Origin: Actinomycetota bacterium
GTDB lineage: Bacteria > Actinomycetota > Acidimicrobiia > Acidimicrobiales > Ilumatobacteraceae
Direction of reading: 5' to 3'
Assembly: GCA_030685215.1 (NCBI GenBank)
Contig: JAUXQB010000118.1
Location: 1 to 47,837, forward strand
DNA length: 47,837 nt
In this document: in pieces, positions 27,801 to 32,251 of the stretch
Position numbering within the stretch: position 1 is the first letter of the stretch
Layout of the letters: every line of letters begins with the position of its first letter
Position numbers and translations under genes: made by a program
Notes under the pieces: model-generated
Databases searched by the model: none
What the model was told of the DNA's origin: nothing
The model's input: the letters and a program-made list of their open reading frames with translations, nothing else

Positions 27801-29808
27801 GCTCGCCGGTGTCGCGTCTGCACCCGTCACGCTGCGCTCCGTCACCATCCACGAGGTACTGGCCGTTCCCGACGACGGCAGTGTCGCCATCCGAGCGCGG
27901 GTCGCCAACGGCCTCGGCCAACGGGTCATCGAGCTGGAGAGCGACGGTGGCGCGTCGATCGGCTGGGTGCTGCACTCCAGCGCGGTCGTCGACAGCGAGC
28001 CGTCACCGGCTGCCCCCGAGGCGCCCACCGACCAGTTGGCGATGGCGCCGGCCGATCCACTCGCCGGGCAGCGCGATCGGCTGCGCCTGGGTGGTCGCTG
28101 GCAACCCGAGGCCACCGCCGCGTTCGGCGAGGCGTCCGTACGAGCCGATCTCAGCCTGCAGGCGGCGGTTCCCACCGACGCCGGTCTGTGGCGTGCTCAC
28201 CCGGCCATCATCGATGCAGCCACCGGCCTGGGCGCGCAGCTCATCCGTGCCGCGTCGCCCACCGACGATCTGTTCGTGCCGATCAGCTACGACCGGGTCA
28301 CCCTGTTCGCCCCGGTGCCGCTGTCGGTGCGCGTGATCGTCACCCGACGCGACGAGGCGGAGGGCCGTACGCCGCACATCGACGTGCAGGTGTTCGACCA
28401 CGAGTCGCGCTGCGTCATGGTCATCGACGGGTTGCAGCTGTGGCCCGTGGCCGCCGATGCGCCGCTCGGCGTGCGCACCACCGATGCCGCCGCCACCGGC
28501 AGCATCCACGGTCTCGCGCAGCTGGCCGAAGGGCTCGGCATCCGCCGCGAGGAAGGCGTCGCGCTCCTCGAGCAGCTGCTCGCCAGCGACGCGCCACGAC
28601 TCATCGCGTCGAGCGTCGACCTCGATCAGCTGCGCACCGTCGACAGCGTCGCCACACCGGCGTCCGTCGACGACACCGCGAAGGCCGTCGCCACCGGTGC
28701 CACTCCGTTGGAGCGCATCGGGGCGATCTGGGAGGAGCTGCTCGGCGTCAGCGGCGTCGGCGCCGACGACAACTTCTTCGACCTCGGTGGTCACTCGCTC
28801 ATCGCCATCCGCCTGATGTCGCGGTTGCAGCGCGAGCTGGGCGTGCGGCTGCAACTCACCGACATCTTCGAGGCGCCCAGCCTGGGTGCGTTGGCCGAGA
28901 TGGTGGCACCGCTGATGCCGGCGACGGAGGTCGTCGCGGCCGACGGCTCGAGTGCAGGTCGGCCGGCCGTCGACGACAGCGAGCGAGTGCACCGCTCGCT
29001 CGTCCAGATCTCGTCGGGCGGCAACGGCAGCCCGCTGTTCATCGTGCACGGCGCGGGCGGCAACGTGCTGTTCCTGTGGAGCCTGGCGCGTGCACTGTCC
29101 GGGGCGCGCGCCGTCTACGGCTTCCAGGCCGCGGGCGTGGACTCGCGCGACATGCCCGACGGTTCGATCGAGGCGATGGCCACTCGCTACGTGACCGAGC
29201 TGCGCGCTGCTCACTCCGGCCCCTACCTGCTCGGCGGCTACTCCGGCGGTGGGCTGGTGGCGTTGGAGATGGCGAAGCAGTTGCGCGAGCTGGGCGACGA
29301 GGTCACCCACGTGTTCCTGTTCGACAGCGTGCCGCCCGGGTGCACGTCGCCCGGCCGCCGGGCGCGCGCGGCCAACCTGGTCGCGAACGTCCGCCGTCTC
29401 GGGGCCCGCTCCGTGCGGCCGTACGTGCGCGCGAACCTGAAGCGCTGGTATCGAACGCTGCTCGGACGTCAGGGCTCTGTCACCGCCGGCAACATGCAGC
29501 AGAACCGCGAGCTCGGCCACGAGGAGGTCGAGGGTTACGTGAACCTGTTCTTCTACTTCTCGGCCACCGCCGAGCGGTACCAGCCGTCGAGGTACGACGT
29601 CGACGTCACCGTGCTCAAGGCTTCCGAAGTGTGGCCGGTGCAGCCGTACGACTACTACTGGACGCCGTACGTCACCGGCGACCTGCAGGTGCGATCAGTG
29701 CCCGGCAGCCATCATTCGATGTTCTACCAGGAGCTCGTGCCGCGGCTGGCAGCCGTCGTGCAGGCTCGGTTGGCGGAGATCGAGTCCCAGTCGGGCCCGC
29801 CCGCCTGA
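18853..29808 (+). CDS. NRPS-PKS megasynthase as sequenced: FMT / C-lobe / A with inserted luciferase-like monooxygenase / (PCP out of frame) / KS-AT-KR-DH-ACP-TE
   Basis: One open frame of 3651 codons with GGAGG 5 bases before GTG 18853. Residues 1-~200 are a formyltransferase (Asn97, His99, Asp135 triad; NFHDGPLPDYKG). Residues ~320-540 look like only the C-terminal lobe of a condensation domain, with no HHxxxDG. The A domain runs from ~560 to 1440: A3 YTSGSTGRPKG at 699, A5 NMYGPTETTIW, A10 Lys1432. Residues ~799-1155, between A4 and A5, are a MupA/Atu3671-type FMN luciferase-like monooxygenase. The specificity positions read D-I-L-Q-M-G-M-I-W-K, close to the glycine code. Residues 1449-1583 are Arg-rich nonsense caused by the 19-bp duplication at 23178; the true PCP is in another frame. 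From Met1584 the PKS frame resumes. As sequenced, the NRPS half should be inactive. Confidence 0.85.
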   Translation: MSRDVHGGVLTSIAFIGDESLLIECATTARAAGASVVAVSTRSAIVRERAESEGFRVVASDELLGLLVEQPVDVLFSIANEYVVSDDIIGQVGLAVNFHDGPLPDYKGLAVTTWALFHGEPRHAVTWHTMTTEVDAGEIVLAESFDIAPDETAFSLNARCYETALRTFPDVLRLVMSDQPVLSAQADRPGTWFGRYQRPIVLLDPTLPAVELDRAVRSLALGPRIRNRLGAVRWVVGDRALLVAATEVVAASGRPVGTVVLTDRGVQLATADGDLLVTELTTLDGDDLQPDALAALVGQAPTTDPALLERLVGADEHFARHETFWLERLGRFHDARPTHLHLDGQHPWSRATVPAPAGADPADVLAAVLTWWSRTSNSPAVWFDLSDDTIEQFVGSLAPLVSRPLGHFVLRAGDGVDDTLQTASAAVAEELQTLARRGPYLHDLVGRSPVTRHHAITPSLRLRIGAPDIAAGDTGADLPFLFEAAIDPVDASLTVVARSATTAELQRAAEQIAALVHAACAAPDASLLSLDLLGPSERALLDSWNATEFSHDRTATIDRQFREQAGRTPDAPAVTCANVTLTYAELLDAVDRFAARLQQAGATRGSLVGVALERNVDLMVALLGILSVGSAYVPLDPGYPEERLAYMVSDSGLQVLVAAPEVAERIGGRDLTVLSPSATDPAASAPVATHAGDDIAYVIYTSGSTGRPKGVMLEHRNVVNFFAAMDAVIDHDPPGTWLAVTSLSFDISVLELLWTVTRGFEVVIQQFGITSSGAAPASSAVAGSTRAATARPRTSNSRPTNLSLFFFAAGDAVASDGYRLLRDSSQYADQHGFEAVWLPERHFHEFGGAYPNPSVLASAVAVLTSQIHIRAGSVVLPLHPSARVAEEWAVVDNLSQGRVGISFAPGWQPNDFVLNPSGYLTARDNLQTRIDEVRALWRGDRVDMVGHDDAMVSVRTLPRPVQPELPVWLTSAGTTKTFEKAGEMGLNLLTHLLGQSIEQLADNIEVYRSAWRAAGHAGEGRITVMLHTFLCDDSATAKEKAELPMKRYLGTATGLLKNMASAFPTFANAGVSADEAFRSLSDSEMDELLTVAAARYLDTSGLFGNTADALAMAEELSAMGVDELACLIDFGIDTDDVLDSLPLLGELKQRLAEMSTDPAVGSTVESVADVTDQSVAGLVARHSITHLQCTPSLAAMLMAEPADRAALGAIKHLMVGGEALPEKLGSELREAVSGRFTNMYGPTETTIWSLVHEIEHAPVGPVPIGRPIANTSLHILDPAGRPVPVRALGELHIGGEGVARGYLGRDDLTQQRFVDRHPHGRLYATGDLARFGDDGVVEFAGRVDFQVKIRGHRIELGEIEAHLDSHGSVERSVVVARGDAADARLIAFVVPAHGAEIDEPLLRKHVASTLPDVMVPDFVVAIAALPLTPNGKVDRAALPADVRRGGAVAPRWRRCVALGGRRPQGRSGTAGRRRVDRAAGSGGGSLRQLLRHRRSLVARSRSVPQAAAGHRIEDRAHRRVPLPDCGRLRRLPAAAPHPRRGRERGGRRRCRPRRRRRFRPWREAADDARAPSRWRHQWQGARPMSGIDEISDTDIAIVGMAGHFPGAPDVDQLWQRVAAGDDCLTDLSLDDLEAEGVPRSDATASNYVRRSGVLREVEYFDPGFFGIGPRDAAIMDPQHRHFMECAWEALEAAGVVPERFDGAIGVFAGCGMNTYLLNNLLADPDLLRRLGWFLLRHTGNDKDFLATTVSYRLDLRGPSINVQTACSTSLVAVHLAVQSLLAIECDVALAGGVTIEAPHRVGYHYQEGEILSPDGRCRAFDLASAGTVLTSGAGAVVLRRLTDAWDDGDPILAVIKGSAVNNDGARKVSYLAPSVDGHADVVKEALAVAGVGARDLQLVEAHGTGTPVGDPIEVAALTEAFRASTDDTGFCRLVSTKPNIGHLDTAAGVASLIKVVQSMRHQTLPPIANFTGPSPLLDLAATPFLLSGDASEWPGDRVRRAGISSLGVGGTNAHVVVEEAPQRDALPASAPEQVLALSGRDDQAVADAAEKLAAHLEAHPEIDLGDVAFTLATRRRHHSVRRVVAATDRAHAVDQLRRIDRGRSFQQHSSETAPEVAFLFPGGGSQYTSMAAGLDHRFSVFHDVMSDGRRKVRELSGIDLAPFLAADSELDGLDAPTVALPSVFLTSLALARQWMAWGVQPSSYIGHSLGEYVAAHLAGVLSFDDAIQLVVTRAGLMERVGGPGAAMLVVPLDEAAARELLTDNVSLAVVNTAEECVLAGRADDITLIEKQLLDRGEQGTLIPLAAAAHSLLLDPVLDEFRSVVERTTLSAPTTRYMSNLSGTWITAEQATDPGYWVSHLRNTVRYADNLNVALADAPTVTVELGPGQSLSSYARRSAHSPVAAIAALRHPRQQVDDTAYTLNAFASQWAAGVPVQLDTLIGSDRRALTLPTYAFQRQRYWIDPPARSAALLAHAGTSQGVAVAERQGQHDVALVRYEKPSQMWWQPVWEPAASLGDTPPRARRWWVVGTDGDPLHEALCAALTTRGFEIHRAHAPLLADSFDLADHDGVLIVGDELSDPLDVDHAVSTWLGVGLDAVRALGGAATLGHRLAFVSRGAFGLDAAATRPVDALALGAAAVAPHEYPDLDTVLIDIVTGADETVILESTIDALVDELGRGSNRVVALRDGQRLVPVERKFDQADDLDDASSVVPGGTYLVTGGLGAIGHTLAAHLAKVGANLVVVTSSPLPSGDARDEWIRSHGPMEATSQRLRRLAELEAMGGGVEVVVADLARPAGIAAALDHAVATFGRIDGAVHAAGTLCDRLIGLVEPRDIEEVIGVKARGAVTLTSELQQRGASLLVLISSTSTALTPAGQVAYVAANAVLDSLAGAHDHLRVVTLNYGVWSDIGMAERASRRERLGLGDGEPLVHPVFEERTTHDDGAVDVFGHLVAGQWLLDEHRTVDGQAILPGTGHLELLLAASELAGVASAPVTLRSVTIHEVLAVPDDGSVAIRARVANGLGQRVIELESDGGASIGWVLHSSAVVDSEPSPAAPEAPTDQLAMAPADPLAGQRDRLRLGGRWQPEATAAFGEASVRADLSLQAAVPTDAGLWRAHPAIIDAATGLGAQLIRAASPTDDLFVPISYDRVTLFAPVPLSVRVIVTRRDEAEGRTPHIDVQVFDHESRCVMVIDGLQLWPVAADAPLGVRTTDAAATGSIHGLAQLAEGLGIRREEGVALLEQLLASDAPRLIASSVDLDQLRTVDSVATPASVDDTAKAVATGATPLERIGAIWEELLGVSGVGADDNFFDLGGHSLIAIRLMSRLQRELGVRLQLTDIFEAPSLGALAEMVAPLMPATEVVAADGSSAGRPAVDDSERVHRSLVQISSGGNGSPLFIVHGAGGNVLFLWSLARALSGARAVYGFQAAGVDSRDMPDGSIEAMATRYVTELRAAHSGPYLLGGYSGGGLVALEMAKQLRELGDEVTHVFLFDSVPPGCTSPGRRARAANLVANVRRLGARSVRPYVRANLKRWYRTLLGRQGSVTAGNMQQNRELGHEEVEGYVNLFFYFSATAERYQPSRYDVDVTVLKASEVWPVQPYDYYWTPYVTGDLQVRSVPGSHHSMFYQELVPRLAAVVQARLAEIESQSGPPA
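23178..23215 (+). repeat. 19-bp perfect tandem duplication causing a frameshift
   Basis: The unit GCGCCGCGGTGGCGCCGTT occurs at 23178-23196 and again at 23197-23215, followed by a further GCG. Nineteen is not a multiple of three, so the second copy adds one base to the frame. Deleting one copy in thought gives PADVRRGGAVASLSEVAAPK, leading straight from the end of the A domain into the carrier protein. This is the exact cause of the broken NRPS frame: a true mutation, a phase-variable site, or an assembly/read error. Confidence 0.93.
23216..23605 (+). pseudogene. Peptidyl carrier protein segment of the NRPS, displaced by +1 frameshift
   Basis: In the +1 frame relative to the A domain this segment reads DDLERLVADVWTEQLGRAVG, then DNFFDIGGHSLLAVAVFRKL, with the phosphopantetheine Ser at codon 23339-23341, then the last PCP helix (VFRYPTVAGFAVYLQQL) and a charged tail ending at TGA 23603-23605. 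That stop overlaps the ATG of the PKS (ATGA). The restored NRPS gene would run from 18853 to 23605, less one repeat unit. The intact PCP sequence indicates that the break is very recent or artefactual. A short independent start at ATG 23174 exists but has no clear ribosome site. Confidence 0.85.
23602..29808 (+). CDS. Type I PKS module: KS-AT-KR-DH-ACP-TE (probable original separate gene)
   Basis: 2068 residues from ATG 23602, which overlaps the displaced NRPS stop (ATGA), so it was probably a separate coupled gene. KS: TACSTS (Cys183), HGTGTPVGDP, NIGHLDTAAG, all catalytic residues present. AT: GHSLGEY (Ser625), with AAAAHS where malonyl-type ATs have HAFH, so malonyl is likely but not certain. 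KR: VTGGLGAIG near 1133, catalytic Ser/Tyr1295 in VAYVAANA. DH: HRTVDGQAILP (His1377, one extra residue inside HxxxGxxxxP) and HPAIIDAATG. ACP: DLGGHS (Ser1732). TE: GGYSGGG (Ser1881) with PGSHHSMF carrying the His. KR precedes DH, the reverse of the usual order, and no ER is present, so the added two-carbon unit should end as an enoyl group. The TE would hydrolyse or cyclise the product. Confidence 0.82.
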   Translation: MSGIDEISDTDIAIVGMAGHFPGAPDVDQLWQRVAAGDDCLTDLSLDDLEAEGVPRSDATASNYVRRSGVLREVEYFDPGFFGIGPRDAAIMDPQHRHFMECAWEALEAAGVVPERFDGAIGVFAGCGMNTYLLNNLLADPDLLRRLGWFLLRHTGNDKDFLATTVSYRLDLRGPSINVQTACSTSLVAVHLAVQSLLAIECDVALAGGVTIEAPHRVGYHYQEGEILSPDGRCRAFDLASAGTVLTSGAGAVVLRRLTDAWDDGDPILAVIKGSAVNNDGARKVSYLAPSVDGHADVVKEALAVAGVGARDLQLVEAHGTGTPVGDPIEVAALTEAFRASTDDTGFCRLVSTKPNIGHLDTAAGVASLIKVVQSMRHQTLPPIANFTGPSPLLDLAATPFLLSGDASEWPGDRVRRAGISSLGVGGTNAHVVVEEAPQRDALPASAPEQVLALSGRDDQAVADAAEKLAAHLEAHPEIDLGDVAFTLATRRRHHSVRRVVAATDRAHAVDQLRRIDRGRSFQQHSSETAPEVAFLFPGGGSQYTSMAAGLDHRFSVFHDVMSDGRRKVRELSGIDLAPFLAADSELDGLDAPTVALPSVFLTSLALARQWMAWGVQPSSYIGHSLGEYVAAHLAGVLSFDDAIQLVVTRAGLMERVGGPGAAMLVVPLDEAAARELLTDNVSLAVVNTAEECVLAGRADDITLIEKQLLDRGEQGTLIPLAAAAHSLLLDPVLDEFRSVVERTTLSAPTTRYMSNLSGTWITAEQATDPGYWVSHLRNTVRYADNLNVALADAPTVTVELGPGQSLSSYARRSAHSPVAAIAALRHPRQQVDDTAYTLNAFASQWAAGVPVQLDTLIGSDRRALTLPTYAFQRQRYWIDPPARSAALLAHAGTSQGVAVAERQGQHDVALVRYEKPSQMWWQPVWEPAASLGDTPPRARRWWVVGTDGDPLHEALCAALTTRGFEIHRAHAPLLADSFDLADHDGVLIVGDELSDPLDVDHAVSTWLGVGLDAVRALGGAATLGHRLAFVSRGAFGLDAAATRPVDALALGAAAVAPHEYPDLDTVLIDIVTGADETVILESTIDALVDELGRGSNRVVALRDGQRLVPVERKFDQADDLDDASSVVPGGTYLVTGGLGAIGHTLAAHLAKVGANLVVVTSSPLPSGDARDEWIRSHGPMEATSQRLRRLAELEAMGGGVEVVVADLARPAGIAAALDHAVATFGRIDGAVHAAGTLCDRLIGLVEPRDIEEVIGVKARGAVTLTSELQQRGASLLVLISSTSTALTPAGQVAYVAANAVLDSLAGAHDHLRVVTLNYGVWSDIGMAERASRRERLGLGDGEPLVHPVFEERTTHDDGAVDVFGHLVAGQWLLDEHRTVDGQAILPGTGHLELLLAASELAGVASAPVTLRSVTIHEVLAVPDDGSVAIRARVANGLGQRVIELESDGGASIGWVLHSSAVVDSEPSPAAPEAPTDQLAMAPADPLAGQRDRLRLGGRWQPEATAAFGEASVRADLSLQAAVPTDAGLWRAHPAIIDAATGLGAQLIRAASPTDDLFVPISYDRVTLFAPVPLSVRVIVTRRDEAEGRTPHIDVQVFDHESRCVMVIDGLQLWPVAADAPLGVRTTDAAATGSIHGLAQLAEGLGIRREEGVALLEQLLASDAPRLIASSVDLDQLRTVDSVATPASVDDTAKAVATGATPLERIGAIWEELLGVSGVGADDNFFDLGGHSLIAIRLMSRLQRELGVRLQLTDIFEAPSLGALAEMVAPLMPATEVVAADGSSAGRPAVDDSERVHRSLVQISSGGNGSPLFIVHGAGGNVLFLWSLARALSGARAVYGFQAAGVDSRDMPDGSIEAMATRYVTELRAAHSGPYLLGGYSGGGLVALEMAKQLRELGDEVTHVFLFDSVPPGCTSPGRRARAANLVANVRRLGARSVRPYVRANLKRWYRTLLGRQGSVTAGNMQQNRELGHEEVEGYVNLFFYFSATAERYQPSRYDVDVTVLKASEVWPVQPYDYYWTPYVTGDLQVRSVPGSHHSMFYQELVPRLAAVVQARLAEIESQSGPPA

Positions 29809-31436
29809 TGGCTTCCTCCGCTCCACGCTCCCGCCTCGCGGCCGGGGTGTGCATCGCCGCCCTGGTGGTCGCTGCGTCGTGCTCGGGTGAACCCGACACC
29901 CGCGAGGGAATCCGCGCCGATGCCGACCCCACGCTGCTGGTGCCCCCCGTGGCCGACGGCTCCATCGTCGTCGTGACCGACGGCGACTCGGTGCCGTTCG
30001 ACCGCCGGCTGCTCGGCACCAACGCGCCCGCCTGGATCACACCCTCCCGTCTCGTCGATCCCGCGTTCCACGAGCAGATCGTCGACATGGGGGCCACGGT
30101 GCTGCGCATGCCCGGCGGCAGCTGGAGCAGCGGGTACGAGTGGCTCGCCTGCGAGCAGCAGATCGGGTGCGAGTGGCACTGGGCCGCACGGCCGTCCGAC
30201 TTCGTGGAGCTGCTGGAAGGCACTGGGCTGGAGGGGATGTGGACGGTGTCGTTCAACGGCACCGCCGAGGAGGCTGCGGCGTTGGTCGCCTTCTTCAACG
30301 GCGACGTCGACGACACGCGGGTGATCGGAGAGGATCGACGGGGTCGCGACTGGGGCACCGTCGGTCGCTGGGCGACGATGCGATCCGACGCGGGACACCC
30401 GGACCCGGTGAACGTGGGGCTGTGGGAGGTCGGCAACGAGGTCTTCGGAGCACGAGCCGATATGGGCGGCTCGGGGTGTGCCGACTTCGGCTGGGAACAC
30501 GTGTGGACGTGTGACGGCACCGAGTACGTGATGGGCGACGACGAGCACGACGGCTTCCTCCGCTTCCGCGAGGAGATGCTCGCAGTCGATCCGAGCATCG
30601 AGATCGGCGCGGTCGGCATCAGCGGCGGGCAGGACGGCTGGGGCGACTTCGGCAACGAGGTCATCGAAGCTGCCGCCGGCGAGATCGACTTCTACGTCGT
30701 GCACGACTACGGCTTCAACGAGGCGGCGCCCGTCGACGAGGTGCTCGACCGGCCGTCCGACGCGTGGCCCGACATCCTCGACGATGCCCGCGACGTGCTC
30801 GCCGAGTCGAACGCCGGGTCGGACGTGCCCATCGCCGTCACCGAGTACAACATGTTCGCGTTCCGCGAAGGCGACACCGACGGCATGATGGCCGAGGCGA
30901 TCAGCGCCTTCTACATCGCCGACACCATCGGCCAGATGGCACTCAACGGCGTCGGTATCGCCAACCAGTGGAACCTCGTCAACGGGATGACCGATGCGGG
31001 CAGCGACTACGGCGTGTTCGATGTCGACACCGGTGCGGCGCATCCAGTGTTCTACGCGATGGCGCTCTGGAGCCGGTTCGCCGACGCCTTCGTCCCGGTG
31101 GCCGTGGGCGACGACCTCGACGACAGCCTGCGGGTCTACGCCGGCAGGTCTGCCGACGGCACCGTCACCCTGTTCGTGCTCAACGAGACTGACGAGGCCA
31201 CCGAGTCGGCCATCGAGCTCGATGGTGTCGTCGGCACGCTGACCGGCACGGCGCACATGATGACGGCTGCATCACTCGACGACCGGCAGGTCGACTTCAA
31301 CGGCGTCGCGCCCACCTCCACCGACCTCGACGCCTACCCGCCCGCCGAGATCGACCCGGTCGTCGACGGCCGGCTGTCGTTCACCTTCCCGCCGTTCTCA
31401 CTCACGATGCTGACGTTCGCGCCCAGCGAGGTTTGA
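29808..31436 (+). CDS. Lipoprotein clan GH-A glycoside hydrolase (GH51-like)
   Basis: A 542-residue exported enzyme. The signal peptide ends in a lipobox (VVAASC, Cys at about 26), so it should be anchored on the outer face of the membrane. GLWEVGNEVFG supplies the acid/base Glu211 and AVTEYNMFAF the nucleophile Glu346, the pattern of clan GH-A retaining enzymes and nearest to GH51 arabinofuranosidases or related exo-enzymes. A C-terminal beta domain follows (residues about 430-540). Its ATG overlaps the synthase TGA by one base (TGATG), giving tight coupling to the PKS. It may trim the glycan or a glycosylated synthase product; that is inference. Family placement within GH-A is uncertain. 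Confidence 0.82.
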   Translation: MASSAPRSRLAAGVCIAALVVAASCSGEPDTREGIRADADPTLLVPPVADGSIVVVTDGDSVPFDRRLLGTNAPAWITPSRLVDPAFHEQIVDMGATVLRMPGGSWSSGYEWLACEQQIGCEWHWAARPSDFVELLEGTGLEGMWTVSFNGTAEEAAALVAFFNGDVDDTRVIGEDRRGRDWGTVGRWATMRSDAGHPDPVNVGLWEVGNEVFGARADMGGSGCADFGWEHVWTCDGTEYVMGDDEHDGFLRFREEMLAVDPSIEIGAVGISGGQDGWGDFGNEVIEAAAGEIDFYVVHDYGFNEAAPVDEVLDRPSDAWPDILDDARDVLAESNAGSDVPIAVTEYNMFAFREGDTDGMMAEAISAFYIADTIGQMALNGVGIANQWNLVNGMTDAGSDYGVFDVDTGAAHPVFYAMALWSRFADAFVPVAVGDDLDDSLRVYAGRSADGTVTLFVLNETDEATESAIELDGVVGTLTGTAHMMTAASLDDRQVDFNGVAPTSTDLDAYPPAEIDPVVDGRLSFTFPPFSLTMLTFAPSEV

Positions 31437-31512
31437 TGTCGTCCGGGTGAACTCTGGGTTCGCCGCCGACGCGCGATGGTTCGATCCGGGCATCGCCGGG
31501 CACAATGGAGCG

Positions 31513-32136
31513 ATGACCTCCACCGAGCAGTACGACATCACCGTGGAGACCGTGGGCGCCGACGACGAGCCCACTACGACGGAATCACCGTTCAGTGGCC
31601 TGATCAGCCGTGCCCGATCCGAGGTCGGACACATCGAGTGGCGCGGCTGGGCGCTCGTCGCCCTGGCCAACCGCATCCCCGCACACAACGGGGTGCGCGT
31701 GCGCACCGCGCTGCTCCGGCGGGCCGGCATGACCGTCGGGGGTGGCACCGCGTTCGGCGGGCGGGTGCGTGTGGTCGGGATGGGCGTCGGGCTCAGGTCG
31801 CGCATCACGCTCGGCATGAACTGCTGGATCAACGACGGTTGCACCTTCGACGCCAGCGACGACATCACGCTCGGCAACGGCGTTGCACTCGGTCACGAGG
31901 TGATGCTGCTCACGTCAACCCACGAGATCGGGCCGCACTTCTACCGGGCGGGCCGATCCACCAACATGCCGGTCGAGATCGGCGACGGTGCCTGGATCGG
32001 TGCCCGCTCCGTGGTGCTCCCTGGGGTCACCATCGGTCGCGGCGCGGTCGTCGCGGCCGGATCGGTGGTCAATCGTCCGGTCGCCGACAACGTGCTGGTG
32101 GCGGGTGTGCCGGCCCGTGTCGTGCGATCGCTCTGA
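31513..32136 (+). CDS. Left-handed beta-helix acyltransferase (NodL/WcaF/MAT-like)
   Basis: A 207-residue hexapeptide-repeat protein, expected to acetylate a sugar hydroxyl using acetyl-CoA as a trimer. The coils run from about residue 80: GVGLRSRITLGMNCWINDGCTF, ITLGNGVALGHEVMLLTSTHEIG (catalytic His in the THEIG loop), VEIGDGAWIGARSVVLPGVTIG and AVVAAGSVV. I start at ATG 31513 because CACAAT sits 6 bases before it, as in the other leaderless genes. GTG 31447 is an alternative, adding 22 residues. It lies just downstream of the GH-A lipoprotein and is convergent with the linker protein. Probable role: O-acetylation of the polysaccharide. Confidence 0.82.
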   Translation: MTSTEQYDITVETVGADDEPTTTESPFSGLISRARSEVGHIEWRGWALVALANRIPAHNGVRVRTALLRRAGMTVGGGTAFGGRVRVVGMGVGLRSRITLGMNCWINDGCTFDASDDITLGNGVALGHEVMLLTSTHEIGPHFYRAGRSTNMPVEIGDGAWIGARSVVLPGVTIGRGAVVAAGSVVNRPVADNVLVAGVPARVVRSL

Positions 32137-32152
32137 CGGCTCGTCGAGGAAC

Positions 32153-32251
32153 GCTGAGGGTGGTCAGCTGCTGCTGACCCGGATGTTGTCCCAGTGCCAG
32201 GTGAACGGGTCGGTGACGACCTGCTGCTGCCCGTCCTGGAACGCCTTCATC
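32153..32251 (-). repeat. Right copy of the 99-bp perfect inverted repeat
   Basis: It is the exact reverse complement of bases 1-99 and covers the last 28 codons, the stop and 11 bases downstream of the minus-strand gene. The left copy is the end of a sister gene that points towards it, so the intervening 32 kb can in principle invert by homologous recombination. The repeat may extend further, since the left copy is cut by the window edge. Confidence 0.95.

Noticed and set aside
26136-29807. Open frame that reads continuously from within the PKS into the GH-A lipoprotein gene
   Set aside because: The part before 29808 is Arg-rich nonsense in the wrong frame of the PKS. The lipoprotein has its own ATG, signal peptide and TGATG junction.
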